Positions 61,567 through 64,000 of a stretch of 64,000 nucleotides of DNA are shown one piece after another. The translations under genes and the position numbers were made by a program. Source of the stretch: Semisulcospira habei (Eukaryota > Mollusca > Gastropoda > Semisulcospiridae); contig BTPG01000004.1 of assembly GCA_036245525.1 (NCBI GenBank), positions 208,160,952-208,224,951 of the forward strand. Reading direction: 5' to 3'. Position 1 is the stretch's first letter; each line of letters begins with the position of its first letter. The notes beneath the pieces were generated by a model that ran no database searches, was not told where the DNA came from, and worked only from the letters and a program-made list of their open reading frames with translations.

Positions 61567-62481
61567 TGCATAACAGTTATGACACGCCTGTAAATGAAAA
61601 CACTTTTAACATTAACAAAAGTTGAGTATAAGGAGAGGTTTTAAAACAGTTTTAATAAAAACTGTTGCCCGACACGCTTCTAAAAAAACAGTTTCTTAGT
61701 TTTAAACCTTGCACCACGCCATAAACGCTGCGATTGCTTCTCAGTCTTAGCTGTCCTATAGTGTGGAATGTGGGACTTGTCCAACTGGATCCATCTGGTG
61801 CACTCCAAATGTGTATTTGTGGGTGGTTTGATGTGCAACTCGTTGCGCGCCTCTATAAAACCCAAAGTGATGACCCCCCCCCCCTCCCACCCCCTCCCCA
61901 CCTTCACCCCCTCCCCTCCCCCCCCCCCCCAACCCTACCCAAACAATCATTAGAAAATCAACCAGAGGTATTTTTAGTGAAGTATTTGTTCACTGTGTTG
62001 TTGTGTCATTGTGCTTTACATTTTGAATGCAGGAAAAAGAAGGAATATACATTAAGCTGAAAAAAGAATGACAACAATCAAATGTGGAAAAGAAGCATCA
62101 AATATTCCGTGAACTTTACCTTATTACAGACACCTAATTTTCTTGAGATGTCCATGCTAAAATTCAGAATGATTTGACAAGGACACTCATTTCTACTGTA
62201 ATGCCAGTTTTTTGTGTGAGAGGCACCCACATTATTGGTAGAAACCCATTTTTTCTCCCTCCAGTGGCTCTGTTTCTAGAAAATGTCTTTTTTATTTTAA
62301 GTTGTAGAGCTTAGTTACAAGGTGAGTTCTAAACATTCGCATCAACTCCAGAGCCCTAGAATAAATAGAAATATGGGAACCCATTTTCACATAAAATGGT
62401 AGGTAACCCACTCTGATGGTTTTGTCTCCCTGTGTGTGTGTGTGTGTAAACTGATGTACCTAAAAGTTGGTTTCAACCCAT
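61567..62481. other. No gene; C-rich tract
   Basis: C/CT-rich low-complexity DNA at 61876-61930. The remainder is unassigned. Confidence 0.45.
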
Positions 62482-62873
62482 TTAACCCGAAAAACGTATT
62501 TCTCCAATGTTAGAGCTCTTGCCTAATAACTGTGTACCAGAAGCTGGATCGACCATGATAAAAAAAAAACTGACAAACTTATTTCTGTTCAAATTTCTCG
62601 ACTTGCTTTTTGAGTTTGCCTCCATGCATATTGCGCATGTCATCCGTGTGCCGTCGTGCTTTAGCCATGCAAATACACGCAGCCATAAACTCTGAAACTG
62701 CGTCGCAGCGGCGGTGCCACACACGGCCTAAGGGTATCATTTCTGGTACTGTCGCTTGTCCATGGAGACGGCGGTGTCAAAGTGAAACTTTTTTCTAAGC
62801 GATTATCAAGATCAGACGGTGCCGGATTGAAGAATCCGAAGCATTCCCGCTTCCTTTGCTTTTGCTCCGCCAT
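62482..62873 (-). pseudogene. Zinc-finger gene start remnant (TTF/KIAA1586-like layout)
   Basis: ATG at 62873 in a CAAAATGGCGG-like context (GTAAATGGCGGAG) begins MAEQKQRKRECFGFFNPAPS. Near 62720 the coding signal passes to another frame: TQFQSLWLRVFAWLKHDGTR and MTCAICMEANSKSKS. A C-x2-C after a W..F.WL block resembles the N-terminal TTF-type finger of KIAA1586 and hAT-derived proteins. No transposase core follows. It may be a hAT-like first exon or a broken host gene. Confidence 0.4.
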
Positions 62874-63640
62874 TTACAACTTCGTTCAAGATCAAAAGTG
62901 AAACGCGCAATGCCGCATCCCATAATAGTATATAAATGGTGACGTCACAGCAAGTAATGCTTTCAACATGTAGCGCGCACTTTGTAATAACATTTTGACA
63001 CCACACGTAAACTTGCCCGTCCAGTGTGACACTCGCACGGACCCCGGAGTCAGGGCGATTCTGAATGCAGCCGTGACCAAGCAAGCGGCTAAACGAACTA
63101 ACTCATCACTAAAAATAGAACACCTGTCGCCGACCTCTGTTAGGGTACGCACGGTGGCGCAAGGATAATGTGTCTCGGACGCAGATGCACTGCATTTTAG
63201 TGCGTCTGACTACCCGTTAGTTACATTCTCAGTATGTGATTTTGAGTTTTAGTGCGCCAGAGACTCACAGACACACTAAAACGGAAGCCCTGTGAGTAAG
63301 CCTTATACTTATATTGGGCAGTGCATACAACGTTACTCGAGGGCGCCACGTTCAGTGACTGACGATAAAGTAAAACTGGGCACGGACCTGAACTCGTCCT
63401 ATTTTTTAAACTCGGGTTGAGACAAGGAGAAAATGCGTTTCGCAAATTTTTCTTGGAGATCTAATTCATTTTCTCGGAAGTGACGCTAACTTTCCTTGGA
63501 AAATCGCGGATCCGAGGAGAGTTCTCCACCCTGGGTACAACTTGTGCATATTTATGAGCCTACAAGTCACCCCTAACTGGAAACAAGCCATTACTTATCA
63601 ATAAAGGACAAAATAATGAAACACACTGATTTCAAACCCA
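62874..63640. other. No gene recognised
   Basis: Moderately CpG-containing DNA upstream of the zinc-finger remnant, possibly its former promoter. Nothing else was recognised. Confidence 0.4.
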
Positions 63641-64000
63641 TGAACAAAAAAGGCAAAACCCTTATGGCTCACATGTGTGACAATCCACACAATAAGCATG
63701 ACCTTGACCTTTCCAACAGGTCACTGAAATGAGCAAGTGTTCAAGTGTCTAAATATAAGGGTTGGCTTTTGTATCAGTGAAATCAGAGTTTTCTCAAAAT
63801 GTATGCATTTTTCACAAACATGTTGACCCTCTGTGACCCTTGACCTCTGTGAGGGGGTGGACATGTTAGTATGCATTGAAAGGTGTTATCAGCTACCTTT
63901 ATGCCAAAATTGATTGAAAAGTTTGCATAAACTTTGATAAAAACTACAATTCTATCAAAAACTGGAATTTTTCACACACTTGCCAACCTTCTGTGACCCT
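63641..64000 (+). repeat. Repeat B copy (runs off the window)
   Basis: It starts AAAAAAGGCAAAACCCTTATGG, with ATGACCTTGACCTTTCCAAC and TTGGCTTTTGTATCAGTGAA, then the TATGCATTGAAAGGTGTTATC unit. It is cut by the window end. Confidence 0.85.

Noticed and set aside
1..64000. CRISPR array, rRNA, tRNA or bacterial operon signals
   Set aside because: Regular repeats are TEs or microsatellites without spacers. No cloverleaf or rRNA core was recognised, and spliced exons show a eukaryotic genome.
57300..64000. Upstream PRRC2 exons (start codon or SWAQLN-type block)
   Set aside because: I scanned the minus strand for these blocks and found none. They are probably beyond the window.

Overview
The window is animal nuclear DNA: spliced exons with GT-AG introns, many nested transposable elements and no operons. 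The style of the repeats suggests a mollusc, probably a marine gastropod; this is inference and needs a database search.

Host gene. Eight phase-compatible exons on the minus strand (57232 down to 2988) encode part of a PRRC2 (BAT2-type proline-rich coiled-coil) protein. Landmarks are EEFPSL, YGPGPSLRPQ, SWREGGGR, DGGWAG..EIDY and KLNFSDDEEE, in the order known for PRRC2. Both gene ends lie outside the window. Introns are short between the upstream exons but 13.5, 27.4 and 10.3 kb downstream, where nearly all the extra length is mobile DNA.

Intron 3.1-13.3 kb holds a DIRS-type tyrosine-recombinase retrotransposon (3680-13205) with inverted terminal repeats and an internal complementary region. 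Its gag is split by a 3.3 kb LINE that has a 12-bp target-site duplication and an inverted 5' end.

Intron 13.5-40.9 kb is a stack of nested insertions: a dispersed repeat (called repeat B here) was entered at TA by a pogo-like DNA transposon (15827-39478), that at TTAA by a piggyBac-like element (16334-39084), and that by a 21.7 kb Polinton/Maverick (16379-38081, 252-bp inverted repeats). The Polinton carries integrase, protein-primed DNA polymerase B, packaging ATPase, major capsid protein and at least eight further genes. Most are broken by frameshifts, a 2.0 kb hAT-like insertion, a 926-bp tandem duplication and about ten copies of one ~385-bp SINE-like element, all in the same orientation.

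Intron 41.1-54.6 kb holds a 5'-truncated LINE, a second DIRS copy with an open recombinase frame, and an intact 670-aa Mutator-like transposase gene. The right end (57.2-64 kb) has a 716-bp piggyBac-like element, two more SINE-like copies, G-rich minisatellites and a zinc-finger gene remnant.

Functionally only PRRC2 looks like a working host gene. The Mutator-like transposase, the large LINE frame, the second DIRS recombinase and the Polinton integrase keep long open frames.
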